Shown here: positions 16,698 through 25,735 of the stretch, piece after piece
Position numbering within the stretch: position 1 is the stretch's first letter
How the letters are laid out: every line of letters starts with the position of its first letter
Source of the DNA: Pseudomonas sp. PDM04
GTDB taxonomy: Bacteria; Pseudomonadota; Gammaproteobacteria; Pseudomonadales; Pseudomonadaceae
Length of the DNA: 64,000 nucleotides
Direction of reading: 5' to 3'
NCBI RefSeq assembly: GCF_014851765.1
Contig: NZ_JACVAI010000001.1
Location: 868,001-932,000 of the forward strand
The notes under the pieces: model-generated
The model's database searches: none
Told to the model about the DNA's origin: nothing
The model's input: the letters and a program-made list of their open reading frames with translations, nothing else
Program-made: the position numbers and the translations under genes

Positions 16698-17564
16698 ATG
16701 TCGCGCTGGTTGAAGTGTCTCGCCGTTGTCATCACCCTCAGTCTCGCCCTCGGTGCCTGCAGCCGGGTAGGCCTGGCCTATCGCAACCTCGACGTGATCA
16801 TTCCCTGGACGCTCAGCGATTACCTGGACATGAACGGCGAACAGAAAGGCTGGTTCAACGAGCGCCTCAAGGAACACCTCACCTGGCACTGCACCACGCA
16901 ACTGCCAGGCTACCTCGACTGGCTGGACCGCCTGCAGGGAATGGTCGCGAGCAACCAGGTCACGGACGCCGCCCTGCAAGCCCGCACTCAGGAAGCCAAG
17001 CAGGCGATAGCCCAGACCGCACGCGAGATCACGCCGTCGGCCATCGAGCTGTTGCAGGGGCTGAACGACCGGCAAGTCGCGGAGATGAACGAGGCCTTTG
17101 CCAAGGACCTGCGCAAGCGCCAGCAGGAATACCTCGAGCCCTCGCTCGACCAGCAGATCAAGGAACGCAGCGAACGCATGGAAAAACGCCTGAATGACTG
17201 GCTCGGGACTATCAGCCCGGTCCAGCAGCAGCGCGTGGTCAGTTGGTCGACCGCCCTGGGCGACCAGAACACCCAATGGATCGCCAACCGTGCCCATTGG
17301 CAGAAGCAGTTCAGCGCAGCCGTTGCACAACGCCAGAGTCCCGAATTCCCACAGAGAATCGAGACGCTTCTGGTGAATCGCGAGAGTTTATGGACACAGG
17401 ACTATCGCAAGGCTTACGCCAACACCGAAGCCCAGGCGCGCAGCCTGATTGTGGACCTGATGGCGCAAAGTACGCCGACCCAGCGCCAGCGTTTGCAGAA
17501 GAAAATCGATGGGGTGCGCAAGGACTTCAATGATCTGAAGTGCCTGAAATCGGCCCAAGGCTGA
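16698..17564 (+). CDS. DUF6279-family lipoprotein
   Basis: 288 residues. Signal peptide with a lipobox LALGAC, so C21 would be lipidated. The mature part is almost wholly helical, with repeated charged heptads (about 90-190) and a tryptophan-rich start (IIPWTLSDYLDM). No catalytic motif is visible. ATG at 16698 with AAGGA 9 bases upstream. It follows the TorF-type gene by 65 bases on the same strand and may be cotranscribed. Envelope location is secure; function unknown. Confidence 0.8.
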   Translation: MSRWLKCLAVVITLSLALGACSRVGLAYRNLDVIIPWTLSDYLDMNGEQKGWFNERLKEHLTWHCTTQLPGYLDWLDRLQGMVASNQVTDAALQARTQEAKQAIAQTAREITPSAIELLQGLNDRQVAEMNEAFAKDLRKRQQEYLEPSLDQQIKERSERMEKRLNDWLGTISPVQQQRVVSWSTALGDQNTQWIANRAHWQKQFSAAVAQRQSPEFPQRIETLLVNRESLWTQDYRKAYANTEAQARSLIVDLMAQSTPTQRQRLQKKIDGVRKDFNDLKCLKSAQG

Positions 17565-17593
17565 GCACAACGACCCTCTGCGGGAACCAAGCC

Positions 17594-17667
17594 ACTCGCG
17601 ATAGCGCGGGCGCAGCCAACACTGATGTCGGCCGGATGCCCTCATCGCGAGCGGGCTCGCCCCCACA
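17594..17667. repeat. Degenerate REPIN
   Basis: The right arm (CATCGCGAGCGGGCTCGCCC, about 17643-17662) is close to the REP consensus; the left arm is decayed, keeping only ACTCGCGATAG at about 17594-17604. It lies between convergent genes. Confidence 0.65.
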
Positions 17668-17691
17668 ATGGATTCAACGACCCCAGGTGCA

Positions 17692-18081
17692 TCAGGCAAT
17701 CTGCGCCTTCGACGCCAGCTCATCAAACGTCACCTCATCCAGCGCATCGTCCTGCTCATCCAGCACCTGCCGCGGATGGTCATTGCCAGGGATACTGCTG
17801 TCGATCAGGCTCAACAACCTTGAACCGCGCATCGTCAGAATGTAGTTCGACCCCGTGCCGCCTTCTTCTTCGGGCCGAGGTTCGATGTAGCCGCGCTCGA
17901 GCAACAACTTTTCGTATTCACCCGCCACCGCTTTCAGATGATCCAGGTTTTCAGTCTGCTCACCCTCCGACGCTTTCTCCGCCGCGTACTGTTCCGCGTA
18001 GGGCCGTGGCGTGAAGCTTGCTGCGCCGTTCTGCACTTCGTGCAGCAGACGCTCAATCAAATCCCAGTTATAAGTCGTCAT
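17692..18081 (-). CDS. DUF2513-like winged-helix protein
   Basis: 129 residues. The start MTTYNWDLIERLLHEVQNG, the middle HLKAVAGEYEKLLLERGYIEP and the ILTMRGSRLLSLIDSS helix resemble DUF2513, a small winged-helix family often labelled transcriptional regulator. The C-terminal 35 residues are strongly acidic (LDEQDDALDEVTFDEL). The ATG at 18081 has GGAGG 9 bases upstream; the longer frame to 18171 does not. Neighbours give no operon context, so any DNA-binding role is inference. Confidence 0.68.
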   Translation of the reverse strand: MTTYNWDLIERLLHEVQNGAASFTPRPYAEQYAAEKASEGEQTENLDHLKAVAGEYEKLLLERGYIEPRPEEEGGTGSNYILTMRGSRLLSLIDSSIPGNDHPRQVLDEQDDALDEVTFDELASKAQIA

Positions 18082-18258
18082 CCTGTTCAACCTCCAAAGC
18101 CCGTGAGTGTGATGGCCTTCATTGGTTGTGACCGGCTGCCGGGCCAGCCGTTCAGCCAGGTTTTTTGCCACGACCGACCGGCGGTATGTCGATCCCGGTG
18201 CGGTCCGAACGACTAGGCTGTGTCAGTCACCTCCCAGCGTTGCGCAGGAGTCAACCCG

Positions 18259-18993
18259 ATGAACATTCAAAACCACCCGGTCGTGTCGCGAGAAGCATGG
18301 CTCGCGGCCCGCAAACAGCACCTGGCCCACGAAAAGGCCTTCACCCGGGAACGCGATAAACTCAGCGCCGAGCGGCGCGCCCTGCCCTGGGTGAAGATCG
18401 ACAAGGACTATCGCTTTCAGGGCCCCCATGGCGAGCTGAAACTGGCCGACCTGTTCGGCGGTCGCAGTCAATTGGTCATCTACCACTTCATGTTTGCCGA
18501 CGGCTGGGAGGAAGGCTGCCCAGGCTGCTCATTCCTGTCCGACCACATCGACGGTGCCAACCAGCACCTGGCCCATCATGAGGTCGCTGTCGTGGCGGTT
18601 TCCCACGCACCATTGGCTGAATTCCAGGGGTTCAGACAGCGCATGGGCTGGAAATTCGATTGGGTGTCGTCAGCAGGCTGTGATTTCAACTACGACTTTG
18701 GCGTCTCGGCCCGCGCGGAAGATGTCGCCGCTGGCAAAGCCACGTACAACTACGAAAAGACCGACGGTGCCGAAGAGGAGCTCCCCGGTCTGAGCGTGTT
18801 TTATCGCAATGAAGCAGGCGAGATCTTCCACACCTACTCCACTTACGCTCGCGGCCTCGACCTGCTGGTCGGCGCCTACAACTTCCTCGACCTGACGCCC
18901 AAAGGTCGCAATGAAGAACAAATCATGGAATGGGTACGGCATCACGATCGCTATGAAGACAAGACCGCCTCGAGCTGTTGTCACAGCGGGTAA
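18259..18993 (+). CDS. DUF899-family thioredoxin-like protein
   Basis: 244 residues. Typical of the family: VSREAWLAARKQHLAHEKAFTRERD at the start, then the thioredoxin-like strand YHFMFADGWEEGCPGCSFLSD with a CPGC motif (C87, C90). A second cysteine pair sits at the extreme C-terminus (SSCCHSG). The redox motif suggests a dithiol function, but no member is well characterised. ATG at 18259 follows AGGAG with 8 bases; the frame extending to 18220 lacks a site. Confidence 0.82.
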   Translation: MNIQNHPVVSREAWLAARKQHLAHEKAFTRERDKLSAERRALPWVKIDKDYRFQGPHGELKLADLFGGRSQLVIYHFMFADGWEEGCPGCSFLSDHIDGANQHLAHHEVAVVAVSHAPLAEFQGFRQRMGWKFDWVSSAGCDFNYDFGVSARAEDVAAGKATYNYEKTDGAEEELPGLSVFYRNEAGEIFHTYSTYARGLDLLVGAYNFLDLTPKGRNEEQIMEWVRHHDRYEDKTASSCCHSG

Positions 18994-19070
18994 TCCAGGC
19001 AAACGGCGGAACTTTCATGGCCCGGGCGCCCTCAACCGATTGACCGCCCAAACGGAACCGAGGCCACGCC

Positions 19071-19346
19071 ATGAAAAGCCTGCTGAACATCACCCTCGCC
19101 ACCGCAGTCGCCTGCGCCCTGCCCGCCTGGGCCTGCACGCCCGAGGAAGCCACTGCCAAGCGCGAACAGCTCGCCCGTGAAGTCACCAAGCTCACCGAGC
19201 AGAATCCGGCCAAGGCCAAGGAGATCAACGACGAGCTGCAGAAGATGGACCTGGGCACGGCCAGTGCGGACCTGCCGGACAAATGCCAATTGATCGACCA
19301 GCGCCTGAAAGAATTGGGGTCGGCGGAAAAGAAAGCCGAGGGTTGA
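19071..19346 (+). CDS. Small periplasmic protein of unknown function
   Basis: 91 residues. Signal peptide (residues 1-21, cut near AWA-C) then a short charged helical protein (AREVTKLTEQNPAKAKEINDELQKM) with two cysteines (C22 and the one in PDKCQLID) that could form a disulphide. ATG at 19071; the ribosome site is weak (GGAACCGAGG). It is followed at once by a bidirectional terminator. Not recognised as a named family. Confidence 0.68.
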   Translation: MKSLLNITLATAVACALPAWACTPEEATAKREQLAREVTKLTEQNPAKAKEINDELQKMDLGTASADLPDKCQLIDQRLKELGSAEKKAEG

Positions 19347-19365
19347 TCGCTTCAAGCGAATTGCA

Positions 19366-19405
19366 CGCCTAAAAAAACCGGACGTCTGTCCGGTTTTTTT
19401 AGGCG
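19366..19405. terminator. Bidirectional rho-independent terminator
   Basis: Perfect 18-bp dyad: CGCCT, seven A, CCGGAC, loop GTCT, GTCCGG, seven T, AGGCG. It serves the small periplasmic gene on the plus strand and the helicase on the minus strand. Confidence 0.92.
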
Positions 19406-19417
19406 CGGGTGCGGGGC

Positions 19418-20764
19418 TTACTCAGCCGCCGGAGCCTGCGGTTTGCGACGCTTGAGCGGTGCCATGCCATCCTTGCTGACCAGCGACGGCACTTCGGCCT
19501 TCGGACGGTTGGCGCTCTTGCGCTTGGTCGGGGTCTTGGCGGCCACTTTTTTCTTGTCGCCCTTGGCGTCGGTCTTTTTCTTCTTAACCCCAACGGCTTT
19601 GCCCGAGGCCTTGACCTTTTTCGGCCCGCCGTAGGTGCCTTTGACTTCCTTGATGGTGCGACGCTCGAAGCTCTGCTTGAGGTAGCGCTCGATGCTCGAC
19701 ATCAGGTTCCAGTCGCCATGGCAGATCAGCGAGATCGCCAGGCCATCGTTGCCGGCGCGACCGGTGCGACCGATGCGGTGAACGTATTCGTCGCCGCTGC
19801 GCGGCATGTCGAAGTTGATCACCAGGTCCAGGCCGTCCACATCCAGGCCGCGGGCGGCAACGTCGGTGGCGACGAGGATTTTCACGCCGCCCTGCTTCAG
19901 GCGATCGATGGCCAGCTTGCGGTCCTTCTGGTCTTTTTCACCGTGCAGGACGAACGCCTTGTACTCCTGCGCCACCAGGCGACCGTAGATGCGGTCGGCC
20001 ATGGCCCGGGTATTGGTGAAGATAATGGCCTTCTGGTAGGTCTCGTTGGCCAGCAACCAGTTCACGATCTGCTCTTTGTGCTGATTGTGGTCAGCGGTGA
20101 TGATCTGCTGGCGGGTGGTTTCGTTCAGTTGGCTGACCGCGTTGAGCTGCAGGTGCTCAGGGTTGTTCAGGACCTTGGCGACCATCTCGCGCAAGCCCGA
20201 ACCCCCGGTGGTGGCGGAGAACAGCATGGTTTGCTGGCGGTTGGCGCATTCGTCCACCAGACGCTGCACGTCATCGGCAAAGCCCATGTCGAGCATGCGG
20301 TCGGCTTCGTCGAGGACCAGCACTTCGACTTCTTTCAAGTCGAGGTTGCCGGCGTTCAACTGCTCGATCATCCGCCCCGGCGTCCCGATCAGGATGTCCG
20401 GCACCTTGCGCAACATCGCGGCCTGGACCTTGAAATCTTCACCGCCGGTGATCAGGCCGGACTTGATGAACGTGAACTGGGAAAAGCGTTCGACTTCCTT
20501 CAAGGTCTGCTGGGCCAGTTCACGGGTCGGCAGCAGGATCAGGGTCTTGATGCTGACACGGACTTTCGCCGGGCCGATCAGACGGTTGAGGATGGGCAAG
20601 ACGAAAGCTGCGGTCTTGCCGCTGCCGGTTTGCGCCGTCACCCGCAGGTCACGCCCCTGGAGCGCGAGCGGAATAGCCGCTGCTTGCACAGGCGTAGGCT
20701 CGACAAATTTAAGCTCGGCCACAGCTTTGAGCAGGCGTTCGTGCAGGGCGAATTCGGAAAACAC
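19418..20764 (-). CDS. DEAD-box ATP-dependent RNA helicase
   Basis: 448 residues. Helicase motifs in order: Q-motif PTPVQAAAIP (about 23-32), AQTGSGKT (44-51), PTRELAQQ (79-86), TPGR (128-131), DEAD (152-155), SAT (183-185), and HRIGRTGRAG in the second domain. A C-terminal tail of about 80 residues is very lysine-rich, a likely RNA-binding extension. The start is GTG at 20764, with GAGG 8 bases upstream; an upstream ATG at 20788 would include that site. Size and layout resemble SrmB of E. coli (ribosome assembly), but RhlE-type helicases are not excluded. Confidence 0.92.
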   Translation of the reverse strand: MFSEFALHERLLKAVAELKFVEPTPVQAAAIPLALQGRDLRVTAQTGSGKTAAFVLPILNRLIGPAKVRVSIKTLILLPTRELAQQTLKEVERFSQFTFIKSGLITGGEDFKVQAAMLRKVPDILIGTPGRMIEQLNAGNLDLKEVEVLVLDEADRMLDMGFADDVQRLVDECANRQQTMLFSATTGGSGLREMVAKVLNNPEHLQLNAVSQLNETTRQQIITADHNQHKEQIVNWLLANETYQKAIIFTNTRAMADRIYGRLVAQEYKAFVLHGEKDQKDRKLAIDRLKQGGVKILVATDVAARGLDVDGLDLVINFDMPRSGDEYVHRIGRTGRAGNDGLAISLICHGDWNLMSSIERYLKQSFERRTIKEVKGTYGGPKKVKASGKAVGVKKKKTDAKGDKKKVAAKTPTKRKSANRPKAEVPSLVSKDGMAPLKRRKPQAPAAE

Positions 20765-21028
20765 GGGTGCTACCTCGAAGAAATGCAAAAAATCAGCGGT
20801 ATAGGTTACCGGTTTCGGGCCCGAAGTAGTAGGTCATCCGACTCATCATCCCCCTGGTCGAATCAACGCATCGAACCAACTCATATATCGGGCGCACGCT
20901 CGCAAACTATTTTAAATAAATTTCTAACAGCACCAACAACAGGCACATTGATTGATATTTACTCTAGCGAACTTTCATTTGATTTTATTTCTTATTGGCA
21001 ATTGCCCGGAAAATAAAAATCAGATATC

Positions 21029-22252
21029 ATGCGGCAAAAAATATTCTGCCTTGCTTACTATATAAAACAACGGATGCAAAGGGTATCGCCGGTGGAAATC
21101 GAATTTGTTAACCACGCTTCATTATTACTGGAAGAGAATGGTTGTTTTTTCCTGACTGACCCCTGGTATGTTTCCCCGGCGTTCGGCGGCTGGATTCAAA
21201 ACCCGTCTCCCCGCACAACAACCATTAACAAGTTACTCTCAATCCCCACAAACAAACTCAATATCATCATCTCACATGGTCACGACGACCATCTCGATGA
21301 TTTTTTTGTCCAGAAACATCTGGCTAATGCCACCTTCTACGTTCCAAAATTCAAGACCAATGGGCTGTCCAAGCGAATCGAGCGCCTCACAGGCCGTTAC
21401 CCGATTGAGCTGACAGAGGAGCCCCATTATGTTGAAGGCGTGGAACTAAGGTGCTTCATTAACCCGGAGTTCACCGAGTACGACTCGGTTGTCAGCATCA
21501 TATCCGAAAAGGACGCCGTTATTCATGCCAATGATAACTGGCACGAATATCCGCCCGCATTGATCAATGCACTCAACAACTGTCTTAAATCGACCCCTGT
21601 TGACAACCGTTATTTCTTCATCCAGTTTGGTATCGCCGACTGTTTCCCTCTGAACTATCCATCCTTTGATAAACACAGTGCGATGGATATTATTGAAACC
21701 CGCTTCAAGTCCTATCAAAAAGCAACTACCGCAAACCTCGAGCATCTAGGGCTTGCAAAAGGCTACTACTACGCAAACCAGTCGCTGTATCCCTATCCTG
21801 CATCGTGGGATGAAAAGTCCCTTTATGATCTGGCGCAGGATTTCTTGCGCAGCCACCCCGGACCATTCATTCAGTGCACCGCCGGGCTTAATATAAAAAC
21901 AGGTCAGGTCGACGATATCAGCAGCGACAGCGAAGCTTTCTTCGACTACCTGCTGGGAAGGCTTGAGCAGTTCATCAACAATGCCGTGGGTGGTTCCATA
22001 CCCGTCAAGCTGATGACTTCTTCAGCGAGTTATGAAGAAGGCACCGTCGGCTACGAAGCTTCACGACAGGTCTGGTCGAGAATATTGAATGCGGAACTGA
22101 CGCTGGAAGCGATCATTATCGGTGGCATGGGACTCATCCACAGGCCTGATCAGAATATATCGAGCCTTCACGGCAAGGTTTCCAAGCTGGCCTACCTGAT
22201 TCAAGGCAAACTCATTTCACGCGGCTTAAATTTTTTAATGGAAAGCAAATGA
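21029..22252 (+). CDS. MBL-fold metalloprotein (CMAH/UlaG-like) in an AT-rich insert
   Basis: 407 residues, much longer than a bare MBL domain. The N-terminal strand VEIEFVNHASLLLEENGCFFLTDPW and HGHDDH (H83, H85, D87, H88) are those of the UlaG/CMP-sialate-hydroxylase-like MBL group, and HANDNWHEYP near 167 would carry further metal or substrate contacts. The C-terminal 170 residues are not recognised. ATG 21029 is used; a GTG at 21092 with AAAGGG 8 bases upstream is a credible alternative start. Codon use is AT-rich, unlike the flanking helicase and channel genes. It overlaps the next gene by 4 bases (ATGA), so the pair is coupled. Confidence 0.78.
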   Translation: MRQKIFCLAYYIKQRMQRVSPVEIEFVNHASLLLEENGCFFLTDPWYVSPAFGGWIQNPSPRTTTINKLLSIPTNKLNIIISHGHDDHLDDFFVQKHLANATFYVPKFKTNGLSKRIERLTGRYPIELTEEPHYVEGVELRCFINPEFTEYDSVVSIISEKDAVIHANDNWHEYPPALINALNNCLKSTPVDNRYFFIQFGIADCFPLNYPSFDKHSAMDIIETRFKSYQKATTANLEHLGLAKGYYYANQSLYPYPASWDEKSLYDLAQDFLRSHPGPFIQCTAGLNIKTGQVDDISSDSEAFFDYLLGRLEQFINNAVGGSIPVKLMTSSASYEEGTVGYEASRQVWSRILNAELTLEAIIIGGMGLIHRPDQNISSLHGKVSKLAYLIQGKLISRGLNFLMESK

Positions 22253-22998
22253 AAACCACCGACGGTCAACTGTTTTTCACTCCTACCGATCAGCACGATG
22301 CGTACGAAGAGCTGCGTGATGTTCACGGTCAGATTCAAACGCTCGCAGGCAAATTCTGGAACTGGCCTTCGGTCGCCACGCTGTCGAGACCGTCCCTGGC
22401 GCGCATCCTGAATCTCAATTTCCTCTACGATGAAATGCTCCCTGTCGCAGGGTCGATCTGCGAGTTTGGCGTCCACTATGGCAGCAGCCTGGCGACCCTG
22501 TTGAACCTCAGAGCCATCAAGGAACCCTACAATTACTCCAGGCATATTTTCGGTTTTGACACCTTCAGCGGGTTCGCTGGGGTTGACGCTAAAGATGGCG
22601 CACTCGTGAGTTCCGGAGACTTTCATGTCGAGCATGGATACGAAAACCTGTTGGAACGACTTCTTCAAGCCCAGGAGTCGCTGAGCCCCAACAATCACCT
22701 GAAGAAATTTTCCCTGATCAAGGGCGATGCTTCAGTGACCTCGAAGCAATGGCTCGAGGACAATCCTCACTCGCTCATTTCAATGGCCATTTTCGACATG
22801 GATATCTACAAACCTACCAGGGATGTACTCGAAGCCATCAAGCCAAGGCTCACAAAAGGGTCAATTGTGGTGTTCGACGAATTGAACTGCCCTCACTTCC
22901 CTGGCGAAACACAAGCCTTGCTTGAAGTGTTCGACATGAACACCATTCAGGTCTTGCGCTCGCCATTCCTGCCCTATACCTCGTACTTCCGCCTGTAA
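22249..22998 (+). CDS. TylF/macrocin-type SAM-dependent O-methyltransferase
   Basis: 249 residues. A class I methyltransferase fold: SICEFGVHYGSSLATLL (SAM site, near 69-85), HIFGFDTFSGFAG (acidic ribose contact), SLIKGDASVT, then IFDMDIYKPTRDVLEAI and SIVVFDELNCPHFPGE, matching the metal-binding aspartates and product loop of TylF/MycF sugar O-methyltransferases. Start ATG overlaps the MBL gene stop. Base composition is intermediate between the AT-rich partner and the host. It probably methylates a sugar or polyketide hydroxyl, but no glycosyltransferase is near, so the acceptor is unknown. Confidence 0.8.
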   Translation: MKTTDGQLFFTPTDQHDAYEELRDVHGQIQTLAGKFWNWPSVATLSRPSLARILNLNFLYDEMLPVAGSICEFGVHYGSSLATLLNLRAIKEPYNYSRHIFGFDTFSGFAGVDAKDGALVSSGDFHVEHGYENLLERLLQAQESLSPNNHLKKFSLIKGDASVTSKQWLEDNPHSLISMAIFDMDIYKPTRDVLEAIKPRLTKGSIVVFDELNCPHFPGETQALLEVFDMNTIQVLRSPFLPYTSYFRL

Positions 22999-23012
22999 CT
23001 TACAGCGCCTGA

Positions 23013-23079
23013 GCGCTCGCGATGGTGGTGTGCCGATCAGTCTCGGACACGACGCATCGCGAGCTGGCTCGCTCCCACA
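23013..23079. repeat. Partly decayed REPIN
   Basis: Left arm reduced to GCGCTCGCGATGG (23013-23025); right arm ATCGCGAGCTGGCTCGCTCC is intact (about 23056-23075). It marks the right edge of the AT-rich insert. Confidence 0.7.
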
Positions 23080-23094
23080 AGAAAGCGGCGTCAA

Positions 23095-24393
23095 CTACAT
23101 GATGTGTTTCTCGGCCTCCTGGCTATGGCTGGCACCCAGCACCGCGGGCAGTAACCCGGCCCGCAAGTCCCCCCCGCTCGGCTGCTGGTAAAGACTCAAG
23201 CCAAACTCCGGCAGCACCGCCAGCAAGTAATCGAAAATATCCCCCTGGATCCGCTCGTAATCGGCCCACACCGTGGTCCGGGTGAAGCAGTAAATCTCAA
23301 GGGGAATGCCCTGGGCGGTGGTCTGCATCTGCCGCACCATGCAGGTCATGTTCGGCTGGACCTCCGGATGGCTTTTCAGATAAGCCAGCGCATAGGCGCG
23401 AAAGGTGCCGATGTTGGTCATCCGTCGACGGTTGGCCGACATCGCCGCCACATTGCCCTGGGCTTCGTTCCAGGCCTTGAGTTCGGCCTGTTTGCGACTG
23501 ATGTAGTCGGTCAGCAGGTGCACCTGGGACAGCCTCTGCTCTTCGTCATCGCGGATAAAGCGCACACCGCTGGCATCGATGAACAGGCTTCGTTTGATCC
23601 GGCGACCACCGGACTGCTGCATGCCGCGCCAGTTCCTGAACGACTCGGACATCAGGCGCCAGGTGGGGATGGAGACGATGGTCTTGTCGAAGTTCTGCAC
23701 CTTGACGGTGTGCAACGTGATGTCCACCACGTCGCCGTCGGCACCCACCTGAGGCATCTCGATCCAGTCGCCGACCCGCAACATATCGTTGCTGGTCAGT
23801 TGCACGCTGGCGACGAACGACAGCAGCGTGTCCTTGTAGACCAACAGGATCACCGCCGACATGGCACCCAGACCCGACAACAGCAACAGAGGCGAACGAT
23901 CGATCAGGGTGGCGACGATGATGATCGCACCGAAGACGTAAAGGACCATTTTCGTCAGTTGCACGTAGCCTTTGATCGAGCGGGTCCGGGCGTGTTCGGT
24001 GCGGGCGTAGATGTCCAGCAGCGCATTGAGCAGGGCGCTGACGGCCAGCAGCATGAACAGGATGGTGAACGCCAGCGCGACGTTGCCGAGGAACAGCAGG
24101 CTGGTCTTGCCCAGTTCCGGCACCAGATGCAGGCCGAACTGGATCAACAGCGGCGGGGTCATCTGTGCCAGGCGATGAAACACCTTGTTCTGCCGGAAGT
24201 CGTTGATCCAGTGCAGTGCCGGTTGACGGCCGAGCATTTTGGTCGCGTGCAGGATCAGGTAGCGCGCCACTCGTCCGAGGGCCAGCGCCACCACCAGCAA
24301 TGTCAGCAGGCCGAGGCCCGAGCGCAGGAGCGGGTGCTGATCGAGCGCTCCCCAAAGGTCTTGGAGGTTGATCCAGAACTGTTGAATATCCAT
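23095..24393 (-). CDS. Mechanosensitive ion channel (MscS superfamily, YbdG-like)
   Basis: 432 residues. Four to five transmembrane helices in the first half, the last forming the pore (SGLGAMSAVILLVYKDTLLSFVASVQL, about 172-198), then the beta domain VGDWIEMPQVGADGDVVDITLHTVKVQNFDKTIVSIPTWRLM typical of MscS. A loop with ISRKQAELKAWNEAQGN before the last domain matches the YbdG/MscM type rather than small MscS. It would relieve membrane tension under hypo-osmotic shock. ATG at 24393; a weak GGTTTACC leader precedes it. It is single and convergent with the AT-rich pair. Confidence 0.9.
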   Translation of the reverse strand: MDIQQFWINLQDLWGALDQHPLLRSGLGLLTLLVVALALGRVARYLILHATKMLGRQPALHWINDFRQNKVFHRLAQMTPPLLIQFGLHLVPELGKTSLLFLGNVALAFTILFMLLAVSALLNALLDIYARTEHARTRSIKGYVQLTKMVLYVFGAIIIVATLIDRSPLLLLSGLGAMSAVILLVYKDTLLSFVASVQLTSNDMLRVGDWIEMPQVGADGDVVDITLHTVKVQNFDKTIVSIPTWRLMSESFRNWRGMQQSGGRRIKRSLFIDASGVRFIRDDEEQRLSQVHLLTDYISRKQAELKAWNEAQGNVAAMSANRRRMTNIGTFRAYALAYLKSHPEVQPNMTCMVRQMQTTAQGIPLEIYCFTRTTVWADYERIQGDIFDYLLAVLPEFGLSLYQQPSGGDLRAGLLPAVLGASHSQEAEKHIM

Positions 24394-24533
24394 GGTAAAC
24401 CGGTTCTTCCGTAGGGCGCGTCGAGCGATTAAAGCATTTAAGACGCCTTGGATGACATTTCAGACAATGGCCGACACACAACAGCCAGTGTCTTCACATC
24501 ACCGGCACGTCGTAGCGCCGCTCCCACAGTGAC

Positions 24534-25400
24534 TCAGTGTGCAGCGACCGGCTGGCGTACACCCAGCCGACTGATCCACACCGCCGCCAGAATCACCGAC
24601 CCGCCCAACAGCAATCGCCCCAGTTCCTCATGTTGATTCCAGATCAGCAAATTGAGCAGCAGCCCCACGGGCACGTGCAGGTTGTTCATCACCGCCAGCG
24701 TGCCGCCATTGACCAGGCACGCGCCCTTGTTCCACCAGTACAACCCCAGTGCGGTCGAAACCAGGCCAAGGAATACCAGCACGCCCCATTGCAGCGGCGC
24801 TTCGGGCAGGAAGTTCTGTTTGCCGAACAGCAGAAACGCCGGCAAGGCCACCGCCAGTGCCCCCAGGTAGAAGTAACCGAAGCGCCGGTAATGCGGCAGG
24901 TCGCTCGGATGCCGCGCCACCAGATGCTTGTAGAGCACTTGCCCGGCGGCGTAGGTGAAATTGGCCAGTTGCAGCAGCAGGAACCCCATGAAGAAATCCG
25001 GGTTGATGCGGTCATAGCGAATCACCGCCGCCCCCATCACTGCCACCAGTGCGGCGACCAGGGCCCAGGGATTGAAACGCCGGTTCAGTGCGTCTTCGAT
25101 CAAGGTCACATGCAGCGGCGTAAGAATGGTGAACAGCAGCACTTCGGGCACGGTCAGCACCCGGAAGCTGAGGTACAGGCAGACGTAGGTCACGCCAAAC
25201 TGCAACGCGCCGATCAGCAGCATGCCGCGCATGAACGCCGGCTCCACCGAGCGCCAGCGTGTCAGGGGAATGAACACCAGCCCCGCCAGCAAAACCCGCA
25301 CCAGCACCGCAAAGTAACTGTCGACATGACCGGCCAGGTATTCGCCGATCAGACTGAAGGAAAACGCCTGGATCAGCGTGACAAAAAGTAGATAGCCCAT
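24534..25400 (-). CDS. EamA/DMT-family transporter
   Basis: 288 residues, ten predicted helices in two five-helix repeats (EamA domains at about 3-135 and 145-280). LRVLTVPEVLLFTILTPLHVTLIEDALNRRF is the typical end of the first repeat. The family exports amino acids or metabolites; nothing here indicates which. The ATG at 25400 has GAGG nearby upstream; the longer frame to 25469 runs into a REP element and is rejected. No operon partner. Confidence 0.87.
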   Translation of the reverse strand: MGYLLFVTLIQAFSFSLIGEYLAGHVDSYFAVLVRVLLAGLVFIPLTRWRSVEPAFMRGMLLIGALQFGVTYVCLYLSFRVLTVPEVLLFTILTPLHVTLIEDALNRRFNPWALVAALVAVMGAAVIRYDRINPDFFMGFLLLQLANFTYAAGQVLYKHLVARHPSDLPHYRRFGYFYLGALAVALPAFLLFGKQNFLPEAPLQWGVLVFLGLVSTALGLYWWNKGACLVNGGTLAVMNNLHVPVGLLLNLLIWNQHEELGRLLLGGSVILAAVWISRLGVRQPVAAH

Positions 25401-25470
25401 GTTCGCCTCGTTTGGAATGGCGGCGACGATAGCGGTTTTTATCAAGGATCGCGAGAACACCTGGAACACT

Positions 25471-25556
25471 GTGGGAGCGAGCCTGCTCGCGATAGCGTTA
25501 TGTCAGAAAATGAAGGGCGACTGACACAGGGCAATCGCGAACAGGCTCGCTCCCAC
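25471..25556. repeat. REPIN: inverted pair of REP elements
   Basis: GTGGGAGCGAGCCTGCTCGC at 25471-25490 and the reverse unit with one change (ATCGCGAACAGGCTCGCTCC) at about 25534-25553. It lies upstream of the EamA gene and downstream of azoR. Confidence 0.9.
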
Positions 25557-25588
25557 AGGAGGCATCGGTAAATCGGCAAATCCCAGGC

Positions 25589-25627
25589 AAAAAAAAAGCC
25601 CGATCTCGCTGATGCGTACAATCGGGC
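25589..25627 (-). terminator. Rho-independent terminator of azoR
   Basis: Stem GCCCGAT (25598-25604) / ATCGGGC (25621-25627); the nine A preceding it on the plus strand form the U-run of the minus transcript. It lies about 110 bases after azoR. Confidence 0.85.
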
Positions 25628-25735
25628 GGCAGCACTCAGGAGCAACCAGTGCAAAGGGAGGTTCGATGCGCGTGAAACCTTGAAGGGGATTCGCCAGACC
25701 ATTTGACCCTCAAGGGATTATCTGGCGATTAAAGC

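Noticed and set aside
19408..21016. Plus-strand 535-codon frame opposite the DEAD-box helicase
   Set aside because: Shadow of the helicase; its C-terminal end merely runs into the AT-rich gap.
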